Source of the DNA: Nelumbo lutea
Taxonomy: Eukaryota; Streptophyta; Magnoliopsida; Proteales; Nelumbonaceae
Assembly: GCA_022828595.1 (NCBI GenBank)
Contig: JAKGHH010000006.1
Span: 15,310,499-15,374,498 of the forward strand
Reading direction: 5' to 3'
Length of the DNA stretch: 64,000 nucleotides
A program made the translations under genes and the position numbers. The notes below the pieces were generated by a model, which did not search any database, had not been told where the DNA came from, and was given only the letters and a program-made list of their open reading frames with translations. This document shows positions 36,857 to 46,419 of the stretch, piece by piece. Each line of letters starts with the position of its first letter. The stretch's first letter is position 1.

Positions 36857-37249
36857 TTAGATATCATAATATGAAAATATTACAAGACAACTTGAATACG
36901 GATACAAATAATCTTTGGAAATGCATATACTGGGGAAAGTCATACAAATTCTATAAATACATTAATAACATCAAATTTAAGACAAATAGTTAGAAATGGT
37001 TTATAAATACATAAAAATGTATATTTTAATAATATATATGAAAAAATATATTACAATTAATATATTGGGATGTGTAGATATCAAATAATTTTATTTATAA
37101 TGCATCAATTAAGAGGTTAAGACACTAAATATATGTACCTATTATATTTTAATTATTGTATCAATTTTTTTTATTTTACTATTTTAATTTTTTAACCTTA
37201 ACAAAATATCAAATAAATATTAAATTCTCAAATGCAAATTAAAATGTCA
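36857..37249. other. AT-rich intergenic DNA
   Basis: Nothing recognised. Confidence 0.4.
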
Positions 37250-37258
37250 ATTAATAAT

Positions 37259-37964
37259 GGGAAAAATCTTGATTAGTACTTGTACTTTGGGATTGGTGCC
37301 ACTTTGGTCCCCAAACAATTTAGTATCTAAACTTAAAATGTGTCAATCTAGTATCTGTCGTTAACCAGCCATTATGTGGCATTTTAAAAGATAAAAATGT
37401 CATTTGAGTGTCATCTAGTTTTCTTTAACATCCAAACGTTGACAAAAAATGAACATTCTCAAATCATTGCCTCTTCTATTCAAGGAAGTTGGGGTCGCTA
37501 GAATAGAAGAGGCAATGATTAGGAACAGTTCGTTTCTTGTCAACGTTTGGATGGTTGATAAAGAGAATTAGATGACACTCAATGGGAATCTGTGCCTTTT
37601 CAAATGTCACTTAATGGCTGGTTAACGATAGGTATTAGATTGACACATTTTGAAAGTTTGGATATTGAATTGTTGCATTTTAAAGTTCAGGGACCAAAGT
37701 GGCACTAGGCCCAAAGTCAATGTTCAAAGTATTGATATGCATCGTATCGGAGCCTTTCCAATACACCCCTATAGGGGATATTTCGGGTCGATAAGTGGTC
37801 CAGGTGGTAGATCGGCCTTAAATCGGCACCCTTGAACCAAATTCAAAAAAATAAAAAAACAAACAAAAAAAAAAGATTATCGATACAAGCCAATACACCT
37901 TATCGGTGTATCGCCCTGTATAACCTTGCCACCAAAGTATAAGGTACTAATTGGGAAGTTTCCC
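37259..37964. mobile_element. Mutator-like foldback MITE with an internal insertion
   Basis: Long inverted arms: GGGAAAAATCTTGATTAGTA...GTGCCACTTTGGTCC on the left and GGACCAAAGTGGCAC...TACTAATTGGGAAGTTTCCC on the right. Each arm is about 230 bases before counting the insertion in the right arm (37718-37931). The flanks ATTAATAAT (37250-37258) and ATTAAGAAT (37965-37973) match at 8 of 9, the target length of Mutator elements. No transposase is present. Confidence 0.8.
37718..37931 (+). mobile_element. GTATCG-family repeat inserted in a Mutator-like arm
   Basis: It interrupts the right arm of the foldback element exactly between two copies of CCAAAGT (37711-37717 and 37932-37938), a perfect 7-bp target duplication. 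It begins CAATGTTCAAAGTATTGATA, has an A-rich run after CACCCTTGAACC, then CGATAC/GTATCG words, and ends CCTGTATAACCTTGCCA. I do not recognise the family. Confidence 0.75.
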
Positions 37965-38499
37965 ATTAAGAATTTATAAAAGTATAATATTTGGTATATC
38001 AAATTTGTTAAAATTTCTAAGATACATATCATATACAAATTCTTAATTTTAATTATTAAAATATTTATTGCATTATTAATATTTTTATTTCTATAAATTA
38101 TATGAGATAAAAATCATTTTTTGAAATAAATATAGATTAGTGGATTTGATAAATCCAATTGAATATTATATTTTTCAAGACTTATTTTTGGCAAATAATA
38201 TGTTGTTATTACTTATTAATGTAAATTAAATATTAATTAATAAGTTGTAAAAATGTATAAAAATTTTAAGATGCATGTCATGTGCAAATTTATAACTTTA
38301 AGTATTAAAATAATTGTTCTATTATTAATATAAATTTTTATATTAAAAAGTCATTGTACTATTTTAAAATGGTATTTTTGAATATTGTTTTGAATAGTTA
38401 GGGTTATTAAATATAAACATATATTTTTTTATTTAAATTGCATGTAGACACAAAGGATAATAATATTTCTTTTATTTCATTTATTATCACAAGATGGAG

Positions 38500-38700
38500 T
38501 ATGGTTTAGTGGTTTAAAATTGTAGTGAAGGATTGATGCGCTTTAAGAGACCTGAGTTTGAATCATTATATTGCATTTTTATAGAGGATAGAGAGATCCA
38601 AGGTATCATGTGTATCGAGTATTGACCCTTATGGGTGGTATCGGCCAATACAAGCAATACCGGCCAATACATATCTCGATACAAACAAATAGAAGCATAT
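38500..38700 (+). mobile_element. SINE-like head joined to a GTATCG repeat
   Basis: A-box-like TGGTTTAGTGGTTTAAA and B-box-like GAGTTTGAATCAT (38546-38558) are followed after about 40 bases by CCAAGGTATCATGTGTATCG and GGTATCGGCCAATAC. The right end is unclear. Confidence 0.5.
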
Positions 38701-38739
38701 CTATGTAATGCCCATTTACATCATTTGTAACAAGCCAAC

Positions 38740-39140
38740 TGAAACTTTTGCTGAAACTCCCTTAAAGTTGATAATTACAATCACCTCCCTTAAACTTTAT
38801 AATACAGTTGCAAATTGACCCCTTTTATTAAAATGCTCTAAGAAGAAGCAAGAAAATATCCAAATTATCTATGCAGACTTTTGACTAAAATGTTTATTTT
38901 TTTAATTTTTTTCATATCAATTATTACCCCAAACCCTAATCTCTTTTTTTTTTCCTAAAATTGGTTTTTCATTAGAAACCTGCCTTAATATTTATTCTAT
39001 GGGTATTTTAAATATTTTCATACCTCTCATTAGAAAATTCTAACAAAGGGGATCTACTTAATACTGTGTCAAAATGTTCAAGGGTATTGATTGAAATTAC
39101 CAACCATCAAGGGAGATTTCAGCAATTTACCCTAAAAAAT
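38740..39140. mobile_element. MITE with ~100-bp inverted arms
   Basis: TTGCTGAAACTCCCTTAAAG...TTACAATCACCTCCCTTAAA on the left corresponds to the reverse complement of the right side (CAAGGGTATTGATTGAAATT...AGGGAGATTTCAGCAA). The ends are approximate and the target duplication was not resolved. Probably Mutator-like. Confidence 0.6.
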
Positions 39141-39291
39141 AAATGACTTTGCAAATAAACTTTCAAATACTTGGTTTCAAGTTTCAATAGTGATGTTTTC
39201 ACGAAGAAATGTATCCAGAAGAGACTGACTCTGTCAATCTTCCAGATTTCTACGTCCTGATTCCTCAATCGTTTTAATTTAATTGTCATGG

Positions 39292-39740
39292 TGTCACGGG
39301 GTTAATCAACGAGGCCCTGTGCGGCGCTCGATGAGGTCAAGAAAGCCTACGAAAGCAAGCAATAACACACAAAAGGCAACAAGAATGCACACAGATTAGA
39401 CAAAAGGTAACTTGTATTGCATTAATCAGTGGTAAGCACAAGCACACAGTATAGTGTCGAGGGGATCTTGTGCTTAACCTTTACACGCTTATGAAGTCAC
39501 TCAACTACCTACCTCCCCTCAAAGAGTACGTTAAGCTTTTGAGGGAGTGACATTAAGAAACATCAAAAGAATGAAAATTCATACTATGTATTTACAATAA
39601 CGCCATTGGCGGTCCCCCCTTACAAAATACATGCGTAGCCCACCCATGACACACAAGCTGACACCTTGAAGGCACGCGGTTGGCATTCTGATGGCTCATG
39701 GTAGGTGCTTGATGGCGCGACAAAGGAGTCACTCATGACA
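39292..39740 (-). repeat. 3' LTR of the compact gypsy element
   Basis: Direct repeat of 42295-42742, ending CATGACA at the purine tract. Confidence 0.95.
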
Positions 39741-40176
39741 TTCTCCCCCACTCAATTCGATCTACGTCCTCGAAGATTGGCTTCGGCTGGTCCCTTAGAG
39801 TCACTATTGTGGAAGGAAGGTTCTTCTGCTGCTCCCAAACCTGCTGTCGTCCAAGGCCGAGGTGTATAGTTTTGTAGCATGGTTGGGTTGGCCTATTCTG
39901 TTGGGGTTTCCTAGGGCTAAGTCCTTTCTTGGCGACCTCAAGGTATGTTAATGGCTTATTCGACTTGGTTATAGGATAGGTTTGGGCCAAGTAAGGGTCA
40001 AAATGATGGTTTGGATTGTTGGGGTGTTGGTTCCCATGAATTTTTCCCCAAGGGTGACTCACAAGGCTACTAGATGATTCAGTCTGATGGATGGTGCGAA
40101 AGTGGTCCCTAGGCGGCTTGGGTGGCACTCGCTTTCCCTTGTGGTTGTGGTAATAGGCGATGTTGAACTTGGACAC
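39733..40176 (-). CDS. Unrecognised C-terminal ORF of the compact gypsy element
   Basis: An open 147-codon frame reading to a TGA eight bases into the 3' LTR, ending VDRIEWGRMS over the purine tract. It is rich in Pro, Gln, His and Lys. I see no reverse transcriptase, integrase or chromodomain motif. It may be the far C-terminus of a lost Pol fused to spacer sequence. It has no stops over 440 bases, but I cannot show that it is expressed. Confidence 0.4.
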   Translation of the reverse strand: MSKFNIAYYHNHKGKRVPPKPPRDHFRTIHQTESSSSLVSHPWGKIHGNQHPNNPNHHFDPYLAQTYPITKSNKPLTYLEVAKKGLSPRKPQQNRPTQPCYKTIHLGLGRQQVWEQQKNLPSTIVTLRDQPKPIFEDVDRIEWGRMS

Positions 40177-40290
40177 GGCCTTGGGTCTTCTGCTTTGCTT
40201 GATGGTTGTTGACGCGCACGAACTCTGTTGCTGGAGAGGTGTAGATGGCTGGATGGCCTGCTGTTTCCTACTACTGCTGTAGTTGTTGGC

Positions 40291-40860
40291 TCAAGGTGCG
40301 GCTTCTTCAGCTTGTGGAGTGGGGAACTTCTCTGCTTCCTTCATGTTGTCGCTGAACAAGTCTTCTCTATAAAAAAGTTGTAGTGCAGAAACTTGCTTCC
40401 CATGAATCAAGGTAGAAGTCACAACTGGTACCATGCAAGGGGAGTGCTCGTCCAAGATGCACAGAGAGTTGATGTGAGGCAGGAGTGTTGCTTTTGCTTG
40501 TCTCATGAAGTCCATTCCTAAGACAACTCGGAAGTAATCCAGGGGTACCACTGAAAGATTAATCTTGTTTGTCCACGGCCCAACTTGGAGGTCAACCCCA
40601 CGAGCCGTGCCTTCAATCGCCTTTGCCCCGGAGTTCACGGCCTTGATCCACCCTGTCTCTTTCACAGTGTTCAGCTTGAGTCACTTGGCCTCGGCAACTG
40701 AAATGAAGTTGTGGGAGGCCCCTGTATCAATAAGGGCTTGAGTCGGCTTCCCGCCGAGGAGGATGTCTACATACTTCAACCCCCTTTGGGCTCTCTTTGG
40801 CCTTCCATGATTGGCCTCTTTCTTCACCATGGCATTGAAGAGTTGAAGGGCGCCCACTCT
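40291..40860 (-). pseudogene. Retroviral-type aspartic protease, interrupted
   Basis: Minus strand: LKYVDILLGGKPTQALIDTG followed by ASHNFIS, the catalytic DTGAS triad, then a TGA at 40681-40683, then INLSVVPLDYFRVVLGMDF, the second conserved block (VVLGMDF). Gag lies in a different frame just upstream (about 40870), so a frameshift separates them. The protease normally cleaves the Gag-Pol precursor. Family: plant Ty3/gypsy (RVP_2-like). Confidence 0.8.
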
Positions 40861-42254
40861 TGGCGCCTACACAGACTTTTCTCATCACTTTGCTCGTAAT
40901 CACTGAGCTTGGCGACAAGGGCATTGATCTTCTTCTTGGTTGGGCAGTTGCGAACCAAGTGATTCCCCCCACAGAGGAAGCAAGAAATTGGGGACCCAAC
41001 GGTTCGGGGCTTGTAATGGTGCTGAGGGCCTTGCTCTCCTTGTGGCTTCTTCCCGTAGTCTTGTCTTGCTGGCTTGTTGAAGCTGGAGTTGTCGTACGAA
41101 GGGCGTGAGCGACTTGCTCCCCCACTCAAATTAGGGGAACGCAGGCTTTCTGGCTTAGGAGCTTCTTCATCTGACAAGCTTGTCTCATTGAGTTGCTCCG
41201 CCACTGCCATTGCCGTGGCGAGGTCCTGTACATTGCGGCGTTGGAATTCTAGTTCGGCCCATGGCTTCAGTCCGTCCATGAAGTTGAACAGTAGATCCTT
41301 GTCGGACATGTCCGTGATCTCCAAAGTAAGGGCTGAAAACTCTTTAACATAATCGTGGAGTGAGCCCCCATGTTGGAGTACTTTCAACTTCTTCCGCACC
41401 AGGTACTCCACGTTCTCTGGGTAAAATTGCCACTTTAGTTCTTGTTTGAAATCAGCCCATGTCTCAATGGTGCACGTACCCCGTTCAATGTCTTGGCATC
41501 GCCTGCGCCACCATAGCATAGCAATGTCAATCAAATACATGATTAGAGTACGAATTTGCGTTAGGTCATCATCAATGCCATCGGCATGGAAATATTGTTC
41601 CATTTGCCACAAGAAGTTATCAAGTTCTCTAGCATCTCAGGAGCCGGCATAAGGTGTGGGCTCTCGTATCTTCACACGAGCAGGGGCCAGTGTTGTGGAG
41701 GGGCTTGGAGTGCTGGCCACTAATCTCTTGAGGAGCAACATATCTCTTCTTAGTTCATCCACTTGAGTCTGGATGTCGGAAGGAGAGGCCATGGCTACTT
41801 TCATGGCCATCCATTCAGCTTTCATCTCATCCACCTGGTCTTGGATGTCGGATCGAGATGAGCTTCCTTCTTGTCGGGATTTTGTTCCAAGGACTTCCTT
41901 GAGGGTTCTATTCAGGATGTCTTGGACCTCATTCATAATGCCATTTAAACGAGCTTCTAGCTCCACCATGGAGTTCTCAATTGTTTCCACATTCAAGTGG
42001 ATTTCTTCTACTCAGTCACGCATCTCCCCAACAGTCACTTCACAGCGAAGGATGCGTGTGTCGAAGGCAGCAAGCGTGTCAACTGACTTGTCAGGCTTGC
42101 TTGTCTTGGATGTGCGACCCCTTGGGGCCTTCTCTGCAGCGGCTTCATCGCCTAGAGACTCATCAGTCTCCCTTGCATGGGCAAGGCCATGCCTAATCTC
42201 GTCGGTGAGTTCCTTGTTGTGCTTCATTGCGCCACCACTAGTGTTGCTATGCAA
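40824..42254 (-). pseudogene. gag of the compact gypsy element
   Basis: One frame from 42254 to 40824 with two TGA stops (42012-42014 and 41637-41639). The N-terminal part is coiled-coil-like with repeated IQ.QVDE motifs. Then comes a capsid region (ELDNFLWQMEQYF, MLWWRRR, TWADFKQELKWQFYPEN, LVRKKLKVLQHGGSLHDYV) and a zinc knuckle C-FLCGGNHLVRN-C of CX2CX4HX4C form. Apart from the stops it is well preserved. Confidence 0.85.
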
Positions 42255-42277
42255 GGGTCATGATCGTTGAGGAGCAA

Positions 42278-42292
42278 CCTGCTCTGATACCA
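42278..42292 (-). promoter_or_regulatory. Primer binding site (initiator tRNA-Met type)
   Basis: The minus strand reads TGGTATCAGAGCAGG, two bases from the 5' LTR. It is the classic site complementary to the 3' end of plant initiator tRNA-Met. Confidence 0.9.
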
Positions 42293-42294
42293 AC

Positions 42295-42742
42295 TGTCAC
42301 GGGGTTAATCAACGAGGCCCCGTGCGGTGCTCGATGGGGTCAAGAAAGCCTACGAAAGCAAGCAACAACACACAAAAGGCAACAAGAATGCACACAGATT
42401 AGACAAAAGGTAACTTGTATTGCATTAATCAGTGGTAAGCACAAGCATACAGTACAATGTCAAGGGGATCTCGTGCTTAACCTTTACACGCTTATGAACT
42501 CACTCAACTACCTACCTCCCCTCAAAGAATACGTTAAGCTTTTGGGGAAGTGACATTAAGAAACATCAAAAGAACGAAAATTCATACTATGTATTTACAA
42601 TAAAGCCATTGGCGGACCCCCTTATAAAATACATGCGTAGCCCACCCATGACACACATGCTGACACCTTGAAAGCACGCGGTTAACACTCTGATGGCTCA
42701 TGGTAGATGCTTGATGGCACGGCAAAGGAGTCACTCATGACA
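42295..42742 (-). repeat. 5' LTR of the compact gypsy element
   Basis: Direct repeat of 39292-39740. It starts TGTCACGGGG on the plus strand and ends CATGACA. Confidence 0.95.
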
Positions 42743-43451
42743 ATGGGCCATGGGAAGGCAGATCTGCTGTAAACCCAATGAATGACCGCCATGTGTTCTT
42801 TGCATAGGTCCTGGTCTTTCCATGTGTGTAATACTTAACAGAACCCCCTGTAATTTCAGATTTCTGAGGTGTAGTGAGTCTATTTATCCCAAAAATTTTT
42901 GCTCAATCCTGTGTAAGTATGTACTTTCACTTTTTCACCGTGGACGACTCAACCATGCCTCCTGTTTTTTGTTGAAAATTTTTGAATGTTAAGTGTGGTG
43001 GTTGAACATCCACCGTGAAAAAGTGGAAGTATGTACTTATAGGATGGAGCGAAATAAAGCTCAATAATTTTCTTATTTGTTTTTGGCTCTTCCTCTTTCT
43101 GATCGTCTTTCTTCCCAAAACTCTAACCCACTTGTTTTCTTTCCATACCCGAAGCCATGACCTCATGTCCAACTTGCGTCTCTACTTAATCTGTTTAGTT
43201 AGATAGATAGATAGATAGATACATTAATCATGCCCAGTAACCAGTTGCTCAAGTAAATGCCTCCTAGGGATGGAGTAATGTGAAAGGGATTCAATCCAAG
43301 AAATTCAAGTCTTGTGAACAACAACAATTTCCATTACAAAGTCTTTCTTAGAGTATATATGCTTCAACTTCTACCCAAGTCACGTAGCTTTAAAAGTCTT
43401 TAACACAGTCATATAATAATTCATTGTTCTTAATGGATTATCCTTTCTACC

Positions 43452-43482
<31 letters not shown>

Positions 43483-43784
43483 TAATAATTTGCCATCTTC
43501 CAAAACAGGGGAAAATTGGATTGAAATAATCAAACTGTTTAACTTATATTGTTGAAATCTACTAGTATCCAAAATGGAATGAAGACTTATCCAATGACAA
43601 ATGTCTATTTTAGTGCTTGGAGTATGTTGATCATTCTATGAAGTGTTCAGGTTACTTTGAACATTTGTATAGCAGAAAACCAGGTAGATTAGGGTTTAGG
43701 GAAAGAAGAGAGGATGAGGAAAAGATGAAGAGTGAAAATAGGAAAGAAAGAAAACCTCCAATTTTTTGGTTCATGAATTATGGG
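42743..43784. other. Intergenic DNA
   Basis: Contains a short TAGA tetramer run (about 43200-43220), a poly-A plus (CA)n run (43450-43483) that may be a retroposon tail, and a pair of inverted words around 42925-43030 (TTTTTCACCGTGGA and TCCACCGTGAAAAA). No gene is supported. Confidence 0.45.
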
Positions 43785-43792
43785 CTATATAA

Positions 43793-44142
43793 TAGGGGTG
43801 ATCATTTCAGCCCACACAAGCCCGGCCCGTAAGTTATGGGCTTGGGCCTGGGTTTTGTGTTCAGGCCCGGCCCGGGCCTAGGCTCACAAATTTTAGGGCC
43901 GGGCTTGAGCTTAATACTTCAAGCCCGGCCCGGCCAGCATATATTTAAATTTATATATTTTGTGTATAATGTATACATATGTATACAAGTTATTTTACAT
44001 TATATTATATATTTTATATATAAATATTATAACATGACATGTATAATTTATATTATATGTAATATTTTATATTATATAATGTATAAAATAAGTTTATATG
44101 CATGTTATGTCATTTAATATAAAATATTATAGATATGTAATG

Positions 44143-44183
<41 letters not shown>

Positions 44184-44305
44184 ACATTGGCCCAGAAATG
44201 TTTCAGGCCCGAAACCCCGGGTGGGCCGGGCTGGGCCCAGGCCTAAGCTATAACCCTTATCATAAGTGCAAAACCTATCTCAGGCCCGGCCCATGATCAC
44301 CCCTA
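43793..44305. mobile_element. hAT-type MITE with GGCCCGG-rich subterminal repeats
   Basis: Ends TAGGGGTGATCAT and ATGATCACCCCTA are perfect inverted repeats. The flanks CTATATAA (43785-43792) and CTATATAA (44306-44313) are a perfect 8-bp target duplication. Both subterminal regions carry multiple GGCCCGG/CCGGGCC words around an AT-rich core with (AT)n at 44144-44181. 513 bases, no ORF. Confidence 0.92.
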
Positions 44306-44313
44306 CTATATAA

Positions 44314-45483
44314 ATGAAAAAATAAATAAAATATTGATATTAAAGTAACAGTGGTTTGTGTGTTAAGGCATACATGGAAACACCACCACCTATGAAAGGA
44401 ATAGGTGGTGTTCATTCATTGGGTCTACATCAGATCCAGCTTCCCATCTGGCTCGGTTCTCATTCACTAAAATGCAGCATTTTGAGATCAAGGACGATAG
44501 AACTGCAAGAGCCAAATCAAGAATATCTACCATCACTGTCTACACTTACTCCATCTGGCTGGGGGAGGCAAGATCTCTGGTTATAAATAAAATAGTGGGC
44601 AAGGAAGCCTTTTCTTTCAGCGGCATGAGTTGCTGTTTTATCAATGAAACCTTATTGATCGATCGTAGGTCTTTTTACTCGCTGTCTATGCCTACAACAA
44701 CTTCACAACATTACATCTTTAAGTTGTGTTTGGTATCATTGCTGCTATTAGAAATATTTGGGGTTTATCAATATAAATATTTGATAAAAATAGGTCACGG
44801 TTTACGTAAAAAAAATCATTTTTTTGTATTAAACTTAGATACCATTGCCACTTCTTCATGAAATGCAACACTAATCCATTGCATATATTTTTTAAACGGA
44901 AGTTATCATGATATAACAAGACAATTTCTCAAAAATTTATATTGAAAAGCCCCAAACTTTTCTAGTAAAGACAGCAATGATACAAAATACAATCCCCCAT
45001 CCTTGACCCCATCGGATTGGGGAAGTCGGGTTCCTGTCGTGGATGGGAAAATTGCCATCCCTAGATATCCTCACTGGATAAAAAACCTATAATTTCATAT
45101 TGGAAGAGTTTGATTTGTTTTGGAGAGGAGAAATCCAACCCAATGACCAAAATACACTACATGATACAAGTGCTCTTAAGGGGAGGGAGGGTCCGGAAGA
45201 TAAAACACAATTGAGCATTAATCAATTCATCGTCTGATTTGCCTTCCGTAGGACATAAAAAACTTTGATCAACCTCCAGGAAGGAAAAGAAGCCAAGTTG
45301 GTTTCAATGTTTCGTTGTCAATCTAGTTATTCTTCCATCTTAATACAGCATGTATACATTGAAAGACTGAAAATAATGGATGTAAGTAGTAGCCTTCAAC
45401 ATTAATATTATCACTGTTATTGTTCGTCATCCAGTGTCATCCAGTGAAGAACTGCAATAAATATGAAGAAGAAATAATACTTA
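44314..45483. other. Intergenic DNA left of the small gene
   Basis: Includes the 3' flank of the gene at 45484. An open frame at 44472-44861 has no recognisable similarity. Nothing else is seen. Confidence 0.4.
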
Positions 45484-45828
45484 TTAATGGGGGATAGGAG
45501 CACCACCACCACTACGATACAGAACAGGTGTAGGATCTGCAACGCCATAGTCATCTTCCCCTAAAGATTCACCATGAAACTGATCTGCTCCTCGCAAGCT
45601 TGGGAGGACGGATGGCCATTCTTCTCCTTGATGATTCAGCCCATATCCTAGGTCGAATGACAGACTAGGGGATGGAAAAGGTGGCAGTTGTGATGATGAT
45701 GATATATTGATCATGGATGTCGTCACTACGATCATCAGGCACATGTGCACCACCTTCCTCACAGTCAACATCGATCGATATTTCTTGGACTTAACTACTT
45801 CATAGCTAATCTTCTTTGGTTGAGCCAA
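45484..45828 (-). CDS. Small protein with hydrophobic N-terminal segment and GAPIPH C-terminus
   Basis: A 114-residue single-exon frame that I cannot assign. Visible: a basic N-terminus (KKISYEVVKSKKYR), a hydrophobic segment at about 26-42 (VVHMCLMIVVTTSMINI) that could be a signal anchor or uncleaved signal, a Ser/Pro-rich spacer, an acidic stretch with GEDDYGVADP near 88-97, and the end VLYRSGGGAPIPH. The lay-out (signal-like segment, variable middle, short Gly/Pro/His C-terminus) resembles precursors of plant secreted peptides, but no named family matches. A TATA-like TTATATAA lies about 205 bases upstream (46031-46040, minus strand). Codon use looks ordinary. It could also be a small membrane protein, or not a gene. 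Confidence 0.6.
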   Translation of the reverse strand: MAQPKKISYEVVKSKKYRSMLTVRKVVHMCLMIVVTTSMINISSSSQLPPFPSPSLSFDLGYGLNHQGEEWPSVLPSLRGADQFHGESLGEDDYGVADPTPVLYRSGGGAPIPH

Positions 45829-46194
45829 TTCTTTACTTGTTGAATGAATTCAAAGTCATCTTAATTAAGAACTAATACATGATAATTGAGCTTGAATGAG
45901 GGTTTAGCTTAAAGGGAAGAAATGGTTTAATGAAATTGTTCCTCCTCTTCTGGGTCATCACACTCTGAGAATGACTGGGGTCATGGTTCTTGCATGTCTT
46001 GGAATGGACATAACCAACTCTTGTCAATGAATTATATAAAACTTCGTTGCTACAAAGGAAAGCTGACAATTTGTTGGTAATCCTTTATTAACTTTTATTC
46101 ATTATATTTTATTATTTGTTTGGGCAAGTAGATAGCATTCCAACAAAAAGTGGTTTTCCATTTCCTAAACCCTTAAACCCTTAAGCTGTAAGCA
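45829..46194 (-). promoter_or_regulatory. Upstream region of the small gene
   Basis: Contains the minus-strand TATA-like element TTTATATAAT at 46031-46040. Nothing else is assigned. Confidence 0.35.
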
Positions 46195-46411
46195 AGCCTG
46201 ATACGTTGGCAAATTGATACATATTTTTATTGATTTTTTTTTTTTTTTTTTTTTTTTTGCAATCGGTTCAGGGGGGGGTCAGTTTAGGTCTCCTCTACCC
46301 CTTAAACCGGTCAAACCTCTGATACACCCACTGTAGAGGCGTATCAGAGGGGTCCCAGAATGATATGTATCGGTCGATATAGGCTGATACATGTCGATAC
46401 TTTGAACCTTG
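46195..46411 (-). mobile_element. GTATCG-family repeat
   Basis: Read on the minus strand it begins CCAAGGTTCAAAGTATCGAC and passes CTGAACCGATTGCAAAAAAA (the poly-T at 46229-46258 on the plus strand) to ATCAATTTGCCAACGTATCA. This is the same order as the copy at 37718-37931. It directly abuts the hAT element target duplication at 46412. Confidence 0.6.
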
Positions 46412-46419
46412 GCTATAAG

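Larger units (their letters stand above)
39292..42742 (-). mobile_element. Compact Ty3/gypsy element (gag-protease only)
   Basis: Structurally complete at both ends: LTRs of 449 and 448 bases with TG...CA termini, primer site, purine tract (GAGTGGGGGAGAA beside 39740) and ATGG directly outside both ends (39288-39291 and 42743-42746). The 2.55-kb interior encodes gag and an aspartic protease on the minus strand, but no reverse transcriptase, RNase H or integrase. It would depend on another element for replication. By eye the LTRs differ at about 25 of 448 positions, mostly transitions, so the insertion is fairly recent. Confidence 0.9.

Noticed and set aside
41773..42270. 165-codon plus-strand frame
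   Set aside because: Antisense to the recognisable gag of the compact gypsy element, with no similarity of its own.
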